Shown here piece by piece: positions 1-8,844 of a stretch of 64,000 nt of DNA. Within the stretch, counting starts at the first letter, position 1; each line of letters begins with the position of its first letter. Made by a program: the position numbers and the translations under genes. The notes under the pieces were generated by a model. It worked only from the letters and a program-made list of their open reading frames with translations, had not been told where the DNA came from and ran no database searches. Source of the stretch: Vibrio aphrogenes (GTDB lineage: Bacteria; Pseudomonadota; Gammaproteobacteria; Enterobacterales; Vibrionaceae); contig NZ_AP018690.1 of assembly GCF_002157735.2 (NCBI RefSeq), positions 620,001 to 684,000 of the forward strand, written 5' to 3'.

Positions 1-513
1 ATGACCAGAACCTAGTGCACCTAAATAGAATACGTTTTCACCTTGCTCATCAAGCACTGGCTTCACTTTATTGAAGGTTTCAATGTCGCCTGCTGCCATG
101 ATATTAAGTAGACCATCTTTAGCATGAGCAGGAGTACGGCCTAAAGGAGCATCGATCATACCAGCACCAATCGCTGCTAGGTCAGCACCAATTTTCTTAG
201 TTGATGCAGGGATAGAGGTACCGAAATCAATCAGAGTTTTGCCTTCCGACATACCTGCTAAAATACCTGTTTCACCATAAACGACTTTTTCAACTACTTC
301 AGAAGTCGTTAAGCAAAGCATAACAATATCACTTTTTTCAGCCAGTTCTTTACCAGAGCTTGCTTCCGCTGCATTACCACGAGCTAAAACCGCTGCAACA
401 GCCTCTTTGTTGAGATCCATAACGTTAACTTGGTAACCACGAGTCTGTAGGTTTTCTACCATGTTGCCGCCCATTAAACCTAGGCCGATAAATCCGATAA
501 CTGGTTTAGACAT
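1..513 (-). CDS. Beta-hydroxyacid dehydrogenase, YihU/GarR family (3' end outside window)
   Basis: The visible 171 residues are the N-terminal Rossmann domain of an NAD(P)-dependent beta-hydroxyacid dehydrogenase. The family signature FIGLGLMGGNM lies near residues 8-18. The substrate-loop motif reads DAPLGRTPAHAKDG, which resembles the GRT-type loop of YihU (sulfolactaldehyde reductase) more than the SGG loop of GarR or MmsB. The likely reaction is reversible reduction of a small aldehyde acid to a hydroxy acid in the cytosol. The ATG at 513 is preceded by a GGAG ribosome binding site about 8 bases upstream. The reading frame is open to the window edge, so the catalytic lysine and the helical C-terminal domain cannot be seen. 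The exact substrate is not decidable from this part. Confidence 0.8.
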   Translation of the reverse strand, partial: MSKPVIGFIGLGLMGGNMVENLQTRGYQVNVMDLNKEAVAAVLARGNAAEASSGKELAEKSDIVMLCLTTSEVVEKVVYGETGILAGMSEGKTLIDFGTSIPASTKKIGADLAAIGAGMIDAPLGRTPAHAKDGLLNIMAAGDIETFNKVKPVLDEQGENVFYLGALGSGH

Positions 514-665
514 CTTAAATACTCCAAATTGTATTATTATATACTCAGTGAGATGAAGTATACGTGTCTGCATTGTTTAAGCAATATCAAATCTGCTTTG
601 AACATGATTTCTGTGACTTAGCACGAGGTTTACCACGGAGGACAACTTGATTTGACCAATAATTG

Positions 666-709
666 AAACTCTCGACAAACAAAGTATTAACCTTATCCAT
701 CGAGAGTTT
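666..709 (-). terminator. Hairpin, probable terminator of the purine permease gene
   Basis: A 10-bp inverted repeat (AAACTCTCGA and TCGAGAGTTT) with a 24-base loop lies 40 bases past the permease stop codon. On the minus strand the 3' arm ends in TTT and continues into A/T-rich sequence. The U-run is short, so termination strength is uncertain. Confidence 0.5.
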
Positions 710-748
710 ATCTCATTGATTAAAAAGAATTTATCTATTTAAAGCGAG

Positions 749-2056
749 TTAATGGCCAGCGACAATTTTAAAATAATAAATCATCGCAATAGCAATAACA
801 TAGACTGACCAATGATCTTCTTTAAAACGCCCCAGTACCAATTTCAAGAAGGCATACACCACTAAAGCGGCGGCAATCCCATTACCTGAGTTAAAACTAA
901 AAATGGTCATCGCGACGCACACAAACGCCGGAAAATATTCGGTAATATCGTCATAATTAATTTTACGCAATGACGTCATCATCGAAAATCCAATATAGAT
1001 CAGCACAGGTGCCGTAGCCACCGTTGGAACCATTGTCGCAAGAGGCGATAAAAATAATGTCAACGCAAACAAAGCCGCTGTCACTATTCCGGTAAACCCT
1101 GTTTTTCCTCCAGCTTCGACACCCGCCGAGCTTTCTAAATAAGTCGTTAACACCGGACAAGAGAAGAGCGCCCCAAAGGTTGTCGCAGCCGAATCGACAT
1201 GAAAGTTCTTTTCAATGCCTGGCAAGTTACCTTTTTCATCTAAATAACCCGCTTGTGCGCCTACGCCTAACAAGGTCCCCAACGTTGAGAAGAAATCAGG
1301 GATAAAGAAAGCCAATAAAAAAGGAAGATATTTCACATCCATTGCGCCTAGAATATCCAGGCTAAATGCCATATCTTCGATACTTTGCGGCATAGAAATC
1401 AGTGAATCCGGCACATGGGTAATCCCAAGTGGAATGCCGATGATCGTTGTGATCAATATCGCCAGAATAATCCCCCCACGGATCTTACGTGCCGTAAAAA
1501 ATAACACTAAGAAAAACCCGAAAAAGGCTAATAAGGCACTCGTTGAGGTTAAATCGCCAAAGTTTAAGACATTCTTACTTGCATTGGCGACTACCACACC
1601 GGCCTGTTTTAAACCCAGCAGCGCGATAAATAAGCCAATACCAACACCCACCGAGACTTTTACTCCATGTGGGATCACACGAACAATAAAGTCCCTCACC
1701 CCAAGAAAAGACACCAACATAAACAGCACACCACTAATAAAGACGATGCCTGCTGCAATACTTAATGGCACGCCGCCGCCCACTAAAGTAAAAGAAAAAA
1801 TGGCCACACTTCCCAGTCCTGGCCCGAGAACAAACGGTCGATTGGTATAAACCGCCATCGCAATAGTGGTAATCACAGTCATAATCACTGTGACGGTCAT
1901 CGCTTCCCCAAAAGGCAAACCGATTTTACTTAGCATGCCTGGTACGACAGCCACAATATAGGCCATAGTGGCAAAAGTAGTAAAACCGGCAATAATTTCG
2001 GTTTTAAAATTGGTTTGATATTTTTCAAACTCAAAAAAAGCTTTAATCTTTTCCAT
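749..2056 (-). CDS. NCS2-family purine permease (AzgA-like)
   Basis: Inner-membrane nucleobase permease of 435 residues, the usual length for the AzgA/GhxP branch of NCS2. The N-terminal FKTEIIAGFTTFATMAYIV segment and the later motif ESSAGVEAGGKTG are characteristic. It probably imports adenine, hypoxanthine or guanine with protons. The protein is hydrophobic throughout, as expected for a carrier with a dozen or more membrane segments. It begins 26 bases after the adenosine-deaminase-family gene, so the two are almost certainly one transcript: a purine base permease with a purine-deaminating enzyme. A PurR-like box lies in front of the pair. The exact base carried cannot be read from sequence. 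A second NCS2 permease sits at 37094-38440. Confidence 0.88.
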   Translation of the reverse strand: MEKIKAFFEFEKYQTNFKTEIIAGFTTFATMAYIVAVVPGMLSKIGLPFGEAMTVTVIMTVITTIAMAVYTNRPFVLGPGLGSVAIFSFTLVGGGVPLSIAAGIVFISGVLFMLVSFLGVRDFIVRVIPHGVKVSVGVGIGLFIALLGLKQAGVVVANASKNVLNFGDLTSTSALLAFFGFFLVLFFTARKIRGGIILAILITTIIGIPLGITHVPDSLISMPQSIEDMAFSLDILGAMDVKYLPFLLAFFIPDFFSTLGTLLGVGAQAGYLDEKGNLPGIEKNFHVDSAATTFGALFSCPVLTTYLESSAGVEAGGKTGFTGIVTAALFALTLFLSPLATMVPTVATAPVLIYIGFSMMTSLRKINYDDITEYFPAFVCVAMTIFSFNSGNGIAAALVVYAFLKLVLGRFKEDHWSVYVIAIAMIYYFKIVAGH

Positions 2057-2082
2057 GATTTATCCTAAAAAAAATCAGCGAA

Positions 2083-3186
2083 TTACACTAATGGAGATCG
2101 GTAGTGAATGTGATGGGCTTGATCCAACAAAATCTGCTCATCCAATTGTTGATAAGCGTCATCAAATGCCTCACTCCAAGATTGAATACAGAGGTTTTTC
2201 TGCTCTTCATCCATCCAACTCGCCTTCACGCTATTGATCATAAAGGTTTTCAAGCTCAATACATCGAAGCCAAAATCTTCCACCATAGTCCGATAACAAT
2301 TGGTGGTATTGGTATTGTGTATGTGCCAATCATCAGTACATGGCACAATAGTTAAGCCCGCTTTTGCCATGGTGATAATGGGATGGTTAGCACACCATTC
2401 TTGGTAATTAGGCCATTGGTTTAGAAAATACGTATTGGAAGGAACCACGGTAAAAGGAATCGCCAAAGCGGCATATTTTTGTGTTAACTGTGCATTATCA
2501 ATAATACTGTATCCATGATCGATACGATCAACCTGCAACAGCTCAATCGCACTTTCCACATTTCGCCAATGCAGGCCAAATTCAGAGCAGTGCGCTGTCA
2601 ATTTATAACCGTGTTTTTGGGCTAATTGGTAGGCTTTCCAAAAATGTTCTACTGGCGCATGATGCTCTTTATAATCAATCCCGATCCCTAATACATAAGG
2701 ATGTGGAGAACGAATCATGGCTTCCACCATCGCTAGCGCCACTTCTGGAGATTTTTCACGATTAATAGAAGGAATTAAGCGGATGACGATACCCCATTGC
2801 TCAAATGCCGCCTCAATCCCCGCTACCAACGCTTGATTGACCACTTCATACGTTAAATCCGTATCGGATGGGTTCCAAAAAGTCTCAATATATTTCACCC
2901 CACAAGCCTGTGCATCTTCGGCCACTTCAAGCAAAACGCGATAATAATCTTCTGGCTGCTGCATCAATTGGTATAACAGTGATAATGCTGCAATCCCTCC
3001 TTTTGAGGAGCCCGTTTGGTGTTGATAAGCTCTGTAATAGCTCTTCGCTTCATTTAATGACAGTGGATGTTGGTATTTCTCAGCGAGATCCACCATAGTT
3101 TCTAAACGCACACCACCTAATAAATGATAATGGATATCCGCTTTAGGAATGCGGTTGATAAATTGCTCTAATGTCAGTTGCCTCAT
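2083..3186 (-). CDS. Adenosine deaminase family protein
   Basis: Cytosolic metal-dependent deaminase of the adenosine/adenine deaminase family, 367 residues. Zinc ligands and catalytic residues are visible: HYH at residues 19-21 (usually HLH), HCSE (equivalent of HAGE), DHGYSI (equivalent of GHG) and TDD near the C terminus. Family members convert adenosine or adenine to inosine or hypoxanthine plus ammonia. The substrate-contacting loops differ from classical Add (VVPSNTYFL where Add has CPTSN), so another aminopurine is possible. The start at 3186 has a GGGGGA ribosome binding site. It is the first gene of an operon with the NCS2 permease, and a palindromic PurR-type operator lies just upstream. 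Confidence 0.82.
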   Translation of the reverse strand: MRQLTLEQFINRIPKADIHYHLLGGVRLETMVDLAEKYQHPLSLNEAKSYYRAYQHQTGSSKGGIAALSLLYQLMQQPEDYYRVLLEVAEDAQACGVKYIETFWNPSDTDLTYEVVNQALVAGIEAAFEQWGIVIRLIPSINREKSPEVALAMVEAMIRSPHPYVLGIGIDYKEHHAPVEHFWKAYQLAQKHGYKLTAHCSEFGLHWRNVESAIELLQVDRIDHGYSIIDNAQLTQKYAALAIPFTVVPSNTYFLNQWPNYQEWCANHPIITMAKAGLTIVPCTDDWHIHNTNTTNCYRTMVEDFGFDVLSLKTFMINSVKASWMDEEQKNLCIQSWSEAFDDAYQQLDEQILLDQAHHIHYRSPLV

Positions 3187-3198
3187 TATTCCCCCAAG

Positions 3199-3216
3199 AA
3201 AGCAAACGTTTGCTTT
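3199..3216. promoter_or_regulatory. PurR-type operator (PUR box)
   Basis: An 18-bp perfect palindrome, AAAGCAAACGTTTGCTTT, ends 13 bases before the start codon of the adenosine-deaminase-family gene. It matches the core of the enterobacterial PurR box (GCAAACGTTTGC). Its position would block transcription or early elongation when purines are plentiful. PurR itself is not in the window. Confidence 0.8.
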
Positions 3217-3335
3217 AGTCTGAGGAGAAAATGAGATTTAGTGAAATGCCTATTTTGATAGACCAGTGTCGTTTCGACATAGCGCGCCGCATAAAATAGC
3301 GAACCGCATAAAAACGCCGCATAGAAATGAAACAT

Positions 3336-3361
3336 AAAAAAATGGCTGAGAAGTTCAGCTC
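3336..3361 (-). terminator. Short intrinsic terminator after the HypT-like regulator
   Basis: On the minus strand, GCTGA-acttc-TCAGC is followed by CATTTTTTT, immediately past the LysR-type gene stop. The stem is only 5-6 bp but the T-run is clear. Confidence 0.5.
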
Positions 3362-3365
3362 AAGG

Positions 3366-4277
3366 TCACAACAATGAAAGGAGCCAACCGTCAGCTACTT
3401 TGCTTTTCAAGTGCGCCCAAAATTGTTCCCCGATATCCGATAACCTATTATGGTTACGATACATTCTCATTTGGTAAGGAACATTCCAGCGAGGATCATC
3501 AAAAACATGTAGCTTACCACTCGCCAACTCAGCTTCAATTAAGCAACTAGGAAGCCAGCTCACCCCTTTACCACGTAACACCATGTCTTTATGCAGTTGA
3601 CACATGGAAGATTCAAAGCACGTTCTATGAGAAAATCCCAAATCAGAGCCGACATGCCCTTCAATTAAGCGAGCGGTATAACTTTCTGAAGAATAACGTA
3701 AAAAAGGCACTGGTTGTTCTAAATTTGGGGTATAGAGAGGCTGGCCTTGCGAATCGGTTGCTGAAACCAATACAAAGGCCCCTTTACCAACGGGAATGTT
3801 TTGATAAGGCGGCTGCAATAAATCAATCACATCAAAAGCGAAAAGGATATCGGTTTGCCCTTCCATCAAAGATTGAGTCGCAAAATCAACTCGTAGCACA
3901 TCTACGCTATAAGGTAATTCACTGGGGGTTGTTATCTCTTCCATTAAATTCATCAAAGTTGGTGAAGCTAATGAATGAGGGGAGGCAATTTTTAATGGTG
4001 CAAAAAGTGGCTGATCGACGCCTTTAAGTTGGGTTAACCCATGGTCTAATTGTTGAATAAGGTTACGTGCCGTCGTACGAAACTGTTTTCCCGCTGGGGT
4101 TAAACTAACCGGGTGTGTGGTTCTATCAATCAATTGACGCCCCACCGCTTCTTCTAATGCCTTAATATGACGCCCAAACGCTGGCTGAGTAATAAAACGG
4201 GCTTCAGCTGCACGAGAAAAATTTCTTAACTCGCTCAACGCAATAAAATCTTCCAACCATTTGGTATCTATACCCAT
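3366..4277 (-). CDS. LysR-family regulator, HypT (YjiE)-like
   Basis: DNA-binding regulator of about 303 residues with an N-terminal winged helix (WLEDFIALSELRNFSRAAEA, then TQPAFGRHIKALEEAVG) and a LysR substrate-binding domain. Several stretches match E. coli HypT, the hypochlorite-responsive regulator, as I remember it: TKWLxDF at the start, AxxHSLA after the linker, and GVSWLPSCLIEAELASGKL near the C terminus. ATG at 4277 is preferred over the upstream GTG at 4295 because AGGTGG lies about 8 bases before it and the family begins there. It has its own terminator and sits upstream of, and in the same direction as, the deaminase-permease pair. Whether it senses hypochlorite here is inference. 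Confidence 0.8.
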   Translation of the reverse strand: MGIDTKWLEDFIALSELRNFSRAAEARFITQPAFGRHIKALEEAVGRQLIDRTTHPVSLTPAGKQFRTTARNLIQQLDHGLTQLKGVDQPLFAPLKIASPHSLASPTLMNLMEEITTPSELPYSVDVLRVDFATQSLMEGQTDILFAFDVIDLLQPPYQNIPVGKGAFVLVSATDSQGQPLYTPNLEQPVPFLRYSSESYTARLIEGHVGSDLGFSHRTCFESSMCQLHKDMVLRGKGVSWLPSCLIEAELASGKLHVFDDPRWNVPYQMRMYRNHNRLSDIGEQFWAHLKSKVADGWLLSLL

Positions 4278-4402
4278 GATAAAACCACCTACCACTCACC
4301 TATTCTTCATGATTTAGCGAGCCATAATAACCAATCCTGTTTGCCACTGATACCTGCGAATAGTATTTCTAGAGCGAGCACAGCAATTTGATAAGTTGAG
4401 AA

Positions 4403-4756
4403 TTACCCAGCTCTTGCACCATTTGGCATTTCAGTCTCTGGACAAGCAAGGCATGGTTGCAATTTATCTTCATAACCAATGTCAAACAACATTCCTTGAG
4501 ACACTTCACCAGCCATCTTTCTTTCAGGTAAATTGACTACAAACAAGGCCTGTTTTCCCTCAATTTCTTTGGGATTTTCGCGTTCTTGTTTAATACCAGC
4601 CAAAATTGAACGTTGATGATCACCAAAATCGACCGTTAGCTTCATCAGTTTATCTGACTTGGCTACTTCAGAGACGTCAATAATTAGACCAACACGAATA
4701 TCAATTTTCGCGAAATCTTCAACGGTAATTTCATCTTTAATTGGAGCGTATTTCAT
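4403..4756 (-). CDS. YgjH/CsaA-type tRNA-binding domain protein
   Basis: A 117-residue stand-alone tRNA-binding OB fold, the domain also found at the C terminus of methionyl-tRNA synthetase and in EMAPII. Visible family elements are VEDFAKIDIRVGLI near residues 12-25, LPERKMAGEVSQGML in the middle, and the end PETEMPNGARAG, close to YgjH (PERMMPAGVRVV). Proteins of this type bind tRNA non-specifically as dimers in the cytosol; CsaA has also been linked to chaperone or secretion roles in Bacillus. The gene is monocistronic. Its physiological role is not defined. Confidence 0.85.
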   Translation of the reverse strand: MKYAPIKDEITVEDFAKIDIRVGLIIDVSEVAKSDKLMKLTVDFGDHQRSILAGIKQERENPKEIEGKQALFVVNLPERKMAGEVSQGMLFDIGYEDKLQPCLACPETEMPNGARAG

Positions 4757-5330
4757 CCTTCTATCCTCACAGTTATCCTAAATACCTAAACTAATAACTC
4801 CCACGAAGGTACTCAGTTCCCGTTTCGTGAGCTAACACAGTGAATTCAATAACGAACTCAATGAAAAAGTAATCAGACTAACGCTAATACTTTATGCAAA
4901 ACAAGCGACTTTAAAAGCCTGCCCACTTTGACATGTTATTCACTTAGTCTCAATTTCCAGCATACTGATCTGTAACAGGTTTCTCTTTTTAACCAACCAA
5001 TCGAACTGAAACCAGGAGTCCGCCTCTCCTACCGCTTTCAATGATCCCACTAAGGTTATAATTCAGAGTGAAAGAACTACTGATATCCATTAACCAATTT
5101 TATCATGCCAACCCTAACTTATTAATTGCTAGCTATGTGGCTATTTTTTCATCCCGACATGCCTTACATTACCAAGGCTATACTGTCACTCAATTGATAC
5201 TGTTACCGATTAACGTATTATCTATAAGAGTCGAACGTTGCCTAAAAAGCTTTCCGGATAAACGCGATGTTTGACGCTGACAAAAATATGAAAATCCCAT
5301 ATATAACAGTGAGTTGTTAAAAGAGGGATT
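4757..5330. other. Gene-poor stretch, no supported feature
   Basis: About 570 bases between the tRNA-binding protein gene and a broken small membrane gene. A 68-codon frame with a GTG start (5068-5274) has no convincing ribosome binding site and no recognised similarity, so I do not call it. The sequence looks like decayed intergenic DNA at the edge of the accessory zone. Confidence 0.5.
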
Positions 5331-5446
5331 ATGTAAATCTTGCTAACGGACTGGTTCCACTGCTCATCGGCATTACTGTTTTATTTACAGCATTTGGTGT
5401 GTTGTATGTTATTACAGATAAATGGGATAAAAAGCATGGAAGGTAA
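5331..5446 (+). pseudogene. Small single-pass membrane protein gene broken at its start codon
   Basis: AAGAGGG followed by ATT-ATG at 5331-5333 looks like a normal ribosome binding site and start, but the next triplet is TAA. One base out of that frame, 37 sense codons run from 5333 to the TAA at 5444-5446. They encode VNLANGLVPLLIGITVLF, then a second hydrophobic stretch and the charged tail TDKWDKKHGR. This has the form of a tiny inner-membrane protein with a C-in basic tail. There is no ATG, GTG or TTG in that frame. The simplest reading is a one-base deletion just after the ATG. I do not recognise the family. A sequencing error would also explain it. Confidence 0.5.
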
Positions 5447-5639
5447 TCAATAAAAGATAAGCAGGTGGTTTTCGAGAACTGTAGTACGAGCTGAATTTTC
5501 TCCTGTGCACTGGTTGTAGCGTTACCTGTGTACTTTCTAATAGTGTAGAAATGACAGGTCAATTCACAATAAATACTGATAGTTGAACACGTTCGAACTA
5601 GTACCGGTTAATCTATTCAGTCGTTTCAAACTCACCACT

Positions 5640-5676
5640 AAGCCGAAAATGCCGAATACGTTGAAGTTCGGCTTTT
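5640..5676 (+). terminator. Intrinsic terminator
   Basis: An AAGCCGAA arm pairs with TTCGGCTT, followed by a T-run. A second GCCGAA copy inside the loop could pair instead. On the plus strand it would end transcripts of the broken small membrane gene; it also faces the end of the HerA gene. Confidence 0.6.
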
Positions 5677-5824
5677 TCAATAATGTTTCTAACTGATTAT
5701 TGCACATTTCCGTTTTACGACTTCTGGTGTATGTCAGACTTTCAGATAAATTTTTCTAGCGCCAAAAGAAAAACATGCCCCCAGAATTTTCCTTAGCATT
5801 ATCTAATGCCAATAGTTAACTATA

Positions 5825-7537
5825 TTACCAGTACAACTGATAACTTGGGCTATCAGACAATGGTGGGTGCTCAGGTTTATGCACTTGAATTGTCAGAGGA
5901 ATCGGGAAATCGACCCCAACAACAGCAAGTTCCCCTTGTTTTAGATTAGGTAGAAACTCGATCATCGACTTATCCACTTCTCCACAAGCTCGTTCTACAA
6001 GTTCACGGTCATTACTGTTAGTTAAGCGATGGACAAGTAAAGTACCCATTTGGCTTATCACACCTTCGGTAATATCCCTAGGTCGTTGAGTGGTAAGGCA
6101 AATGTTCAAACCATACTTACGCCCTTCTTTTGCAATGATTTCAAAAGCATCAAGACGAGTTGCATACTCTTCAAATCCTACCTTCTTCCCAAGAAAGTTA
6201 TGAGCTTCGTCTACTACAGCAAGTAAAGGTTGATTAGTAAATCGTTCATTTCTCGCATAAGACAGCAACTTACGTCCAATCACATTAGCTAGTATCTCCC
6301 TCGCATTAAACTCGTAACTAGTAGCACTTAAACACAAACGGAGAACACGATTATGTGAACTGAGAAATTCATCTAAAACTTGCCCAAGAGTGTCTCCTTG
6401 AGATTCTTGAAACACTACTTCGAACGATGGAGATTTGAGTACAGACTGAATTCTTGTAAAAAGAGAAGAACAATAGCCTAAATCGGTTGTTGGGTTCCCC
6501 CAGGCATCATTATTTGACCAGCAACATTCTTGCTCTATTTGCCGCATGAGTTTTTTAACATCAAAAGGCTGTGTAGGTAAGTCCACCAAGGCTGAGAAAG
6601 GTAACTGTGTATCAGGTTGTCGCTTTCGCATTGAAGCTCTATAAGCCTCTTTGCTTCGATTAACTTTCATTAAAACACCATGGTCAGCTATAGACGGATC
6701 CAAGTGAACAAGCCTCAAACTTCTTATAGCCTCCCTAAGTTTGGGCCCTTGTACTTTCCCTGATGGTTCAAAGAGAGTTAAAAAGTCAGACTCGACGAAG
6801 TCAGTTGGCGGAATTCTAAAGCAAGTGGAGTCTTGGTGCGTATTTAAAGGCTTCCCCAAGTGGCGATGCATGGTATAGGAAGTGGGTAGGCTTCGGTACT
6901 CTCCAGTGGCATCAATAACGATAACTTTAGAGCTCGGAAACTTAGCGCACTCCTGAATAAGCCTAGAAGTTGTCCAGCTTTTCCCTCCTCCTGTTGAGCC
7001 GAGAATTGCACAGTGTCTACCAAAAAGCTTTTCGGGACTTACAGCAACATCACTAGAAACACCATCAGCTATAGAGCCTAGTTTGATTAGTCTAGGCTGT
7101 TCCCTTGATATGGCACGATCGGATAGTTCAGGTAGCTTTGCAATAAACTCAGCAGGTGCAGAATAAACGCTATCCCCTATTCTTGGATATGTTGTTACAC
7201 CTGCAGAAACTACCAATGTACTAAGGCAAACGGAGCCTAGTACCTGCATGTAACCTATAGCATCAATCTCATTTTCAGAACTTACACTAGCCAGATCTTG
7301 TCGTACTTTTTCAGGTAACCTAACATCTAGAACCTTCCCCAAAGTTAACTCCGTTTGTCCTTCAATAAGAACTAACTCGCCGACTTCTCCTCTACCATAG
7401 CGCCCTCCATCGTGATAACTCGCCGACTTCAATCCAGCCTTTGTCAGATTCAGCGTGATACCTTTTGCGTTAACTCCTGAGATCACTCCAACCTTAAGGG
7501 AAGGGTTTAGGAGCCCACTATTTAATAAACCAATCAC
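5825..7537 (-). CDS. herA: HerA-like ATPase of a SIR2-HerA defence cassette
   Basis: Hexameric DNA-translocase-type ATPase of 570 residues. The N-terminal 120 residues resemble the HAS-barrel that packs against a partner protein. The P-loop GSTGGGKSWTTS lies near residues 180-191, and the Walker B LLAVVDEAH lies about 130 residues from the end. TTQRPRDI follows, typical of HerA/FtsK ATPases. Its ATG overlaps the TGA of the upstream SIR2 gene by 4 bases, so the two are translationally coupled. In described SIR2-HerA systems the two proteins form a large complex that degrades NAD+ (and in some reports DNA) on phage infection. The function here is inferred from domain pair and gene order. Confidence 0.88.
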   Translation of the reverse strand: MIGLLNSGLLNPSLKVGVISGVNAKGITLNLTKAGLKSASYHDGGRYGRGEVGELVLIEGQTELTLGKVLDVRLPEKVRQDLASVSSENEIDAIGYMQVLGSVCLSTLVVSAGVTTYPRIGDSVYSAPAEFIAKLPELSDRAISREQPRLIKLGSIADGVSSDVAVSPEKLFGRHCAILGSTGGGKSWTTSRLIQECAKFPSSKVIVIDATGEYRSLPTSYTMHRHLGKPLNTHQDSTCFRIPPTDFVESDFLTLFEPSGKVQGPKLREAIRSLRLVHLDPSIADHGVLMKVNRSKEAYRASMRKRQPDTQLPFSALVDLPTQPFDVKKLMRQIEQECCWSNNDAWGNPTTDLGYCSSLFTRIQSVLKSPSFEVVFQESQGDTLGQVLDEFLSSHNRVLRLCLSATSYEFNAREILANVIGRKLLSYARNERFTNQPLLAVVDEAHNFLGKKVGFEEYATRLDAFEIIAKEGRKYGLNICLTTQRPRDITEGVISQMGTLLVHRLTNSNDRELVERACGEVDKSMIEFLPNLKQGELAVVGVDFPIPLTIQVHKPEHPPLSDSPSYQLYW

Positions 7538-8844
7538 CCATTACCTCCCACCAACAAGCGTTGAACGTCTTTACCGAGTTGTTCAGCAGGGCTCAGTGCG
7601 GCTAAGTTGGGTATCAATCCAGATAACTGCTTAAAAGAAGCATTAATGAATGTCACATCGGCTCCACATGAAGCTAAATCTTGCCAATAATGGCTACCAC
7701 CACCGTTAATTTGCCCATATGCGGCATAATCAGAAACAATTAACTTCAAGCTTGGATTAGATTTAATCGCAGAAAGAATAGGTTCAGATAAATGGTCATC
7801 ATTAAAACCAAATCCGTTTACCACTAAGCAAGCATTTGGTAGCCGTAGAAATTCTAAGTAACGAGACAAAAGCTCTAGATGAGGTTGTATAAATGCTTGT
7901 TGGTACTTCCCTTTTGCTGGATAGATAAGACATGCTAATTCTGGAGATGGCTGCTGAACTTCATACACATCTTTATCTTGGTACTCCCAACTTACGGAGC
8001 CATGTAACTTATATAACTGAATTACACCTTGAATGAAGGATTGCTCTTCATGGGCTCTGTTAACCACATCGAAATTGAAGTATTGACCATTAAAACGTCG
8101 CTTCCTTGTGTAGGAAAACCCATCAACGACCATCATCCCCAAATCAGAAGACGCCGTTTCAAAGCACATGTCATAGTTAGTTGTGAATACTTTTAGTCTT
8201 GGATCTCTTGTACGCCGCCTTGCTAACTTTCTAAGTGTTTCAGTATATGCTGAAATATCAGAGTTGTCTGTCGTTAAAAACTGAGAACAAGCTTCAAGTA
8301 TTTTAGCTTTGCAAGACGTTAAGAACGGCTTCACTGACTGGTCTTCTGGGTAAACGGTAAGGTATGCATCACAAGCAGACAAAAAGTGCTCAATATTAGG
8401 TGATTCAAAATCTGTATAGCGTAACTTGTTGCAAATGGCTTTGGCTTCCTCATGAAGCTGTTCGACTGCGTTCTCGCTACCATTCTCTTCGGCATTCACG
8501 AACATACATTTTACCCAAAGATCCCGCATGGATGGGCCATTGGGCTCTCCAAGGGAAGCACCACTCCCAGCAAAGAGAGCTAGATTTGGAAGCTGAAGAG
8601 ATTTTGAAAGGAACTCTGAAGCCTTTTGCTGATTCAGTTCTAGACTATTACGAAGTTCATCGCTAAGGACACCTGTTTGTCGATGAACTCTTCTCATTGT
8701 TGCTTCGTCCAGTGGTAACCAGAAGGTAGAGTTAGAAAACTTAATTGCTAGCTCTCCTTTTTCAATATTACCAAAAGGTGGGAGAGGTATTTGTGAACCA
8801 AAAACTTGCGCGGCAAGGCCATCAGGAGAAGATTCGTTAGTCAT
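7534..8844 (-). CDS. SIR2-family NADase of a SIR2-HerA defence cassette
   Basis: About 436 residues with sirtuin NAD-binding signatures: FAGSGASLGEPNG (GAGxS), TTNYD and LHGSVSW, whose histidine is the catalytic candidate. NGFGFNDDHLSEPI, common in defence SIR2 proteins, follows. Such proteins act as NAD+ hydrolases that stop the infected cell rather than as deacetylases. ATG at 8844 (MTNESSPDG) is chosen because residues upstream of it look non-coding (rich in W, C and F). ATG at 8853 is also possible, and neither has a strong ribosome binding site. First gene of the two-gene cassette, with a 4-base overlap into HerA. Confidence 0.88.
   Translation of the reverse strand: MTNESSPDGLAAQVFGSQIPLPPFGNIEKGELAIKFSNSTFWLPLDEATMRRVHRQTGVLSDELRNSLELNQQKASEFLSKSLQLPNLALFAGSGASLGEPNGPSMRDLWVKCMFVNAEENGSENAVEQLHEEAKAICNKLRYTDFESPNIEHFLSACDAYLTVYPEDQSVKPFLTSCKAKILEACSQFLTTDNSDISAYTETLRKLARRRTRDPRLKVFTTNYDMCFETASSDLGMMVVDGFSYTRKRRFNGQYFNFDVVNRAHEEQSFIQGVIQLYKLHGSVSWEYQDKDVYEVQQPSPELACLIYPAKGKYQQAFIQPHLELLSRYLEFLRLPNACLVVNGFGFNDDHLSEPILSAIKSNPSLKLIVSDYAAYGQINGGGSHYWQDLASCGADVTFINASFKQLSGLIPNLAALSPAEQLGKDVQRLLVGGNG

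Noticed and set aside
3187..3365. Adenine riboswitch upstream of the deaminase gene
   Set aside because: The purine aptamer loops and three-way junction motifs known from V. vulnificus add are not present; a PurR palindrome is there instead.
5068..5274. 68-codon frame with GTG start
   Set aside because: No ribosome binding site, no recognised family and uneven composition; likely chance.
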